The notes beneath the pieces were generated by a model. That model saw only the letters and a program-made list of their open reading frames with translations, was not told the origin of the DNA and did no database searches. From the NCBI GenBank assembly GCA_049511115.1, contig JBEKYH010000232.1, positions 1 through 8,871 of the forward strand: 8,871 nucleotides of DNA, given 5' to 3'. The stretch is from JBEKYH01 sp049511115 (GTDB lineage: Bacteria; Planctomycetota; Phycisphaerae; Tepidisphaerales; Tepidisphaeraceae). Numbering within the stretch: the stretch's first letter is position 1; each line of letters begins with the position of its first letter. A program made the translations under genes and the position numbers. Below, one piece after another: positions 6,319-8,871 of this stretch.

Positions 6319-7272
6319 TCAGGCTGGACTCCCCGCTGTGGTGGGGGCGCGAGCGCCATGAAGGGCGTCGGAGGCCACGGCAAAAAGAATAATGCCGCCT
6401 TGAATCGCCTTGTCCCAATAGGCTTGGCCGAATAGGAAGCCCAGCGCGGCGCTGATGGTGCCGAGGAGGATCACGCCCAGGAGAGTGCCGAAGAGATTGC
6501 CGCGTCCGCCGGCGATGGCAGTGCCGCCGACGACGACCGCCGCGATGGTTTCCAATTCCAATCCCAGGCCGCCGCGCGGATCAACCTGCGGAAAGCGCAC
6601 CGCCCGCAGCAGGGAAGCGACCGCCGTGAGCGCGCCCATTAAAACAAAAACGGAAAACACCACGCGGCGCGGACGAATGCCTGACAGTCGCGCGGCTTCC
6701 TGATCCGACCCCACGGCGTAGACGGCGCGACCCGCCGGCAGGTTTCGCATGCCCCAAGCAAAAAGGATCAGCAAAACGGCCGCTGACAGCATCACCATCC
6801 ATTCGCCTGCGTGCTGACTCAGGCCGAACCACTGGAAATCGGGTGGAAGATCGTCAACCGTCGCACCCTGGCGAATCAGCGAGAGCGACTGGCCGAGGAT
6901 GACCATCGTGGCCAATGTGACGACAATGGAGGGCAGGCCCATGAATGCGACCAACGCTCCATTCGCGGCCCCCATCGCGCAGCCGATAGCGACAGTGGCT
7001 ACGGCCACGAGGGGCATGGGCAAGCCCGTCTTGGCCAACAGCCCGGCGGAGACGGCGCAGATGGAAAACTGCGAGCCGATGGAGATGTCGATGTGGCGGC
7101 AGATGATGACTAAGGTCATGCCCACCGCGGCGACAACGACGGCGGCGTTGTCGACGTAAGTATCACGGAATTCGCTCTGGAAAAAGTCGGGGCGGCGAAC
7201 GGCCATGATCAACAGCACCAGCGCGTAGGTTGCCGCGACGGAGAGTTCCCGCTTGTGGCGAAGAAGATTCAT
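6319..7272 (-). CDS. Sugar ABC transporter permease, RhaP/RbsC type
   Basis: The first membrane subunit of the importer, 317 residues, BPD_transp_2 (CUT2) family. The start at 7272 is supported by a 4-bp overlap with the ATPase stop (GTATGA) and by GAAGGGG 7 nt upstream. It has about 8-10 hydrophobic helices beginning at residues 11-25. Visible motifs are ICRHIDISIGS (57-67), the counterpart of GGIDLSVGS in the partner permease; GSDQEAARLSGIRPRRV (188-204), the cytoplasmic loop that docks on the ATPase; ETIAAVVVGGTAIAGGRGN (241-259); and AYWDKAIQGGIILFAVA (284-300), an ending typical of rhamnose-type permeases. It should pair with the second permease (6317 leftward) to form a heterodimeric channel. 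The last residues (RAPTTAGSPA) are a short polar tail, and its stop is 1 bp before the next ATG. The substrate is not determined by this sequence. Confidence 0.9.
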   Translation of the reverse strand: MNLLRHKRELSVAATYALVLLIMAVRRPDFFQSEFRDTYVDNAAVVVAAVGMTLVIICRHIDISIGSQFSICAVSAGLLAKTGLPMPLVAVATVAIGCAMGAANGALVAFMGLPSIVVTLATMVILGQSLSLIRQGATVDDLPPDFQWFGLSQHAGEWMVMLSAAVLLILFAWGMRNLPAGRAVYAVGSDQEAARLSGIRPRRVVFSVFVLMGALTAVASLLRAVRFPQVDPRGGLGLELETIAAVVVGGTAIAGGRGNLFGTLLGVILLGTISAALGFLFGQAYWDKAIQGGIILFAVASDALHGARAPTTAGSPA

Positions 7273-8813
7273 ACTGGCACCCCTTCGACTGCGCTCAGGG
7301 CAGGCCCCGCGGGCTTGGCGTGACCCAGGGCCAATTCGAGCACGCGCTGGGGCGTGGCCTGGGCGCGGTCGAGAACGCCGGCAATCGAGCCGCCGTACAT
7401 GACGCCGATGCGGTCGCTCATGCCGAGAACTTCGGGCAACTCTGACGAGATCATGATGATGGCCAATCCGCGCGCGGCCAGTTCACCCATGAGGCGGTGG
7501 ATTTCGGACTTTGCGCCGACATCGACGCCTTGCGTGGGTTCGTCGAGGATTAGCACCTTTGGCTCGGTGGCCAGCCAGCGGGCGAGGGCGACTTTCTGCT
7601 GATTTCCGCCGGAGAGTGTGCCGACGGGGGAATCGATGGAAGCGGTCTTGGTGCCCAGGCGGCGGACAAAGGAGGTGGCGATGTCGCGCTCCTTGGCGCG
7701 GTTAATCAATCCCACCCGCGAAACCTCCGACAATACCGACAGCGTTGTATTCGCTGACACCGACATTTCCAGGATGACACCATGCCGGCGGCGGTCTTCG
7801 GGGACGTAGGCGATGCCCAGCTCGCGGGCTTGGCGCGGGGAATTGACGGTGATGCATTCGCCTTTGAGAAGGATTTCTCCCTCATCGGCGGGGGTGAGGC
7901 CGAAGAGGATGCGGGAGAATTCCGTGCGGCCCGCGCCGACCAGACCGGCCAGGCCGAAAATCTCGCCGGCTCGGACGGCGATGCTGACGTTGGAGACGCC
8001 GCCGGCGCGGCAGCTCAGGTTGCGCGTCTCCAGGACGACGTCGCCGATGGGGACGGTGGTTTTGGGAAATACGGCGGATAATTCGCGCCCGACCATCAGG
8101 CGGATCAGTTCGCCGGTGTTCACTTCGCTCATGGCCCGCGTGGCGATGTGAGCGCCGTCGCGCAGGACGGTCACGCGGTCGGCGACGTGGGACAATTCTT
8201 CCAGGCGATGGGAAATGTAAATCATCCCTACGCCGCGCTTTTTGAGATCGGCGATGACGCGGAAAAGATTTTCCACCTCGCGGTCGCTGAGCGAGGCGGT
8301 CGGCTCGTCGAGGATGAGAATCTTGGCTTCGCCGCCCAGGCTGCCGGCGATCTCCACGAGTTGCTGCTGGGGCATGGTGAGGTCGGCAACGCGGGCCTCG
8401 GGGGAAATGTCGCCGCCGACGCTGGCGAGCAATTTTGCCGCGCGATTGCGGCGGTCGCTCCAGTTAATCAGCCGCCACGCGCCGCCGCGCTCGAGGCGCA
8501 GGGCGATGTTCTCGGCCACCGAAAGATCGCCGAAAAGGGCGGGTTGCTGATAGATCGCGGCGACGCCCAGGGAGCGGCTGGTGGCGGGGTCGTTGTCGGT
8601 GATGGTCTTGCCGTTGATCTGGATGGCGCCAGAATCGGGCTGGACAGCGCCGGTGATGATTTTGATGAGCGTGGATTTGCCGGCGCCGTTTTCGCCGACC
8701 AGGGCATGGACCTCGCCGGGGCGAAGGTCCAGCGATACGCCCTTAAGCGCCTGCACGCCGCCAAAGCTTTTGACGATCGATGTGAGCCGGAGCAGTTCGT
8801 CCACTGAAGACAT
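7269..8813 (-). CDS. Sugar ABC transporter ATPase with two nucleotide-binding domains (RhaT/RbsA type)
   Basis: The energy-coupling subunit of the importer: 514 residues, cytoplasmic, two ABC domains in one chain as in ribose, xylose and rhamnose systems. The ATG at 8813 has AAGGG 5 nt upstream. Domain 1: Walker A GENGAGKST (40-48), Q-loop IYQQPALF (88-94), a divergent signature LTMPQQQ (145-151), Walker B ILILDEPTASL (165-175) and switch His202. Domain 2: a degenerate Walker A GLVGAGRTE (290-298) with Arg where the lysine should be, intact signature LSGGNQQK (400-407), Walker B VLILDEPTQGVD (420-431), and Ser456 in place of the switch His. This asymmetry is normal for the family, which is thought to have one fully active ATP site. 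The last dozen residues, GPALSAVEGVPV, lie beyond the usual end of the family and are encoded by a repeat-like sequence. It is the first gene of the operon in the window. Confidence 0.93.
   Translation of the reverse strand: MSSVDELLRLTSIVKSFGGVQALKGVSLDLRPGEVHALVGENGAGKSTLIKIITGAVQPDSGAIQINGKTITDNDPATSRSLGVAAIYQQPALFGDLSVAENIALRLERGGAWRLINWSDRRNRAAKLLASVGGDISPEARVADLTMPQQQLVEIAGSLGGEAKILILDEPTASLSDREVENLFRVIADLKKRGVGMIYISHRLEELSHVADRVTVLRDGAHIATRAMSEVNTGELIRLMVGRELSAVFPKTTVPIGDVVLETRNLSCRAGGVSNVSIAVRAGEIFGLAGLVGAGRTEFSRILFGLTPADEGEILLKGECITVNSPRQARELGIAYVPEDRRRHGVILEMSVSANTTLSVLSEVSRVGLINRAKERDIATSFVRRLGTKTASIDSPVGTLSGGNQQKVALARWLATEPKVLILDEPTQGVDVGAKSEIHRLMGELAARGLAIIMISSELPEVLGMSDRIGVMYGGSIAGVLDRAQATPQRVLELALGHAKPAGPALSAVEGVPV
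7281..7300. repeat. Short interspersed-repeat-like element at ATPase/permease boundary
   Basis: The plus strand reads CCCTTCGACTGCGCTCAGGG, with terminal CCCT/AGGG complementarity. From memory, near-identical sequences (translated as LSAVEG or FDCAQG) are abundant short interspersed repeats in many environmental bacterial genomes. Only one copy is in this window, so its repeat status rests on recognition, not on copies seen here. It codes for the C-terminal extension of the ATPase, and its GAAGGG end serves as the Shine-Dalgarno of the next gene. Confidence 0.55.
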
Positions 8814-8871
8814 TTATACCCTTGGGCGACTGGAAAATCCTTGCTGCCGCGAGCTTTAGGCTCTTAGAATA
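8814..8871 (-). other. Upstream region of the importer operon (partial)
   Basis: This 58-bp stretch holds the AAGGG ribosome binding site (5 nt before the ATG at 8813) and a small inverted repeat GAGC-5nt-GCTC at 8851-8863. No convincing promoter or operator can be called. The transcription start is probably beyond the right edge. Confidence 0.35.

Noticed and set aside
6318..6383. Upstream ATG at 6383 as the start of the second permease
   Set aside because: It would overlap the first permease by 65 bp and add a Pro-rich lead. The ATG at 6317, 1 bp after the stop with GGGGAG upstream, fits better.
8148..8807. Plus-strand open frame of 219 codons opposite the ATPase
   Set aside because: It is antisense to the Walker A and Walker B motifs of the ATPase, and its composition is that of a shadow frame.
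8851..8863. Small inverted repeat GAGC-5nt-GCTC upstream of the ATPase, considered as an operator
   Set aside because: Four-base arms are expected by chance and there is no second copy or regulator to support it.

Overview
The window is GC-rich, gene-dense chromosomal DNA from a bacterium. It holds two convergent gene clusters and almost no intergenic space. Two features suggest the PVC group (Planctomycetota or Verrucomicrobiota): a dihydroorotate-dehydrogenase-like gene followed by an odd zinc-lid adenylate kinase, and a secreted GH2 enzyme beside a rhamnose-type ABC importer. This placement is an inference from gene content, not from a marker gene.

Left part (about 3-1612, plus strand): a dihydroorotate-dehydrogenase-like flavoprotein whose first few residues lie outside the window, then an adenylate-kinase-family gene joined to it by an ATGA overlap. 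The kinase keeps its P-loop, the STGD AMP motif and a Cys4 lid. It lacks about 44 residues of the core, including the LDGFPRT motif, so it looks like an in-frame internal deletion.

Right part (1614-8813, minus strand, read from right to left): a four-gene operon. It encodes a two-domain sugar ABC ATPase (RhaT/RbsA type), a first permease (RhaP type), a second permease (RhaQ type) whose reading frame runs without a stop into a RhaS/LsrB-type sugar-binding protein, and a secreted GH2 glycosidase of the beta-galactosidase type. The joins are a 4-bp overlap, a 1-bp gap and about 33 bp. The GH2 would trim an oligosaccharide outside the cytoplasm, the binding protein would capture the sugar, and the two permeases and the ATPase would import it. 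No regulator, sugar kinase or isomerase is visible, so the sugar cannot be named.

The main points of interest are the permease/binding-protein fusion, which has a strong internal Shine-Dalgarno and ATG at the junction and so could yield both tethered and free receptor; the gutted adenylate kinase; and a short interspersed-repeat-like sequence that forms the C-terminus of the ATPase and the ribosome binding site of the next gene. I see no tRNA, rRNA, CRISPR or insertion sequence.
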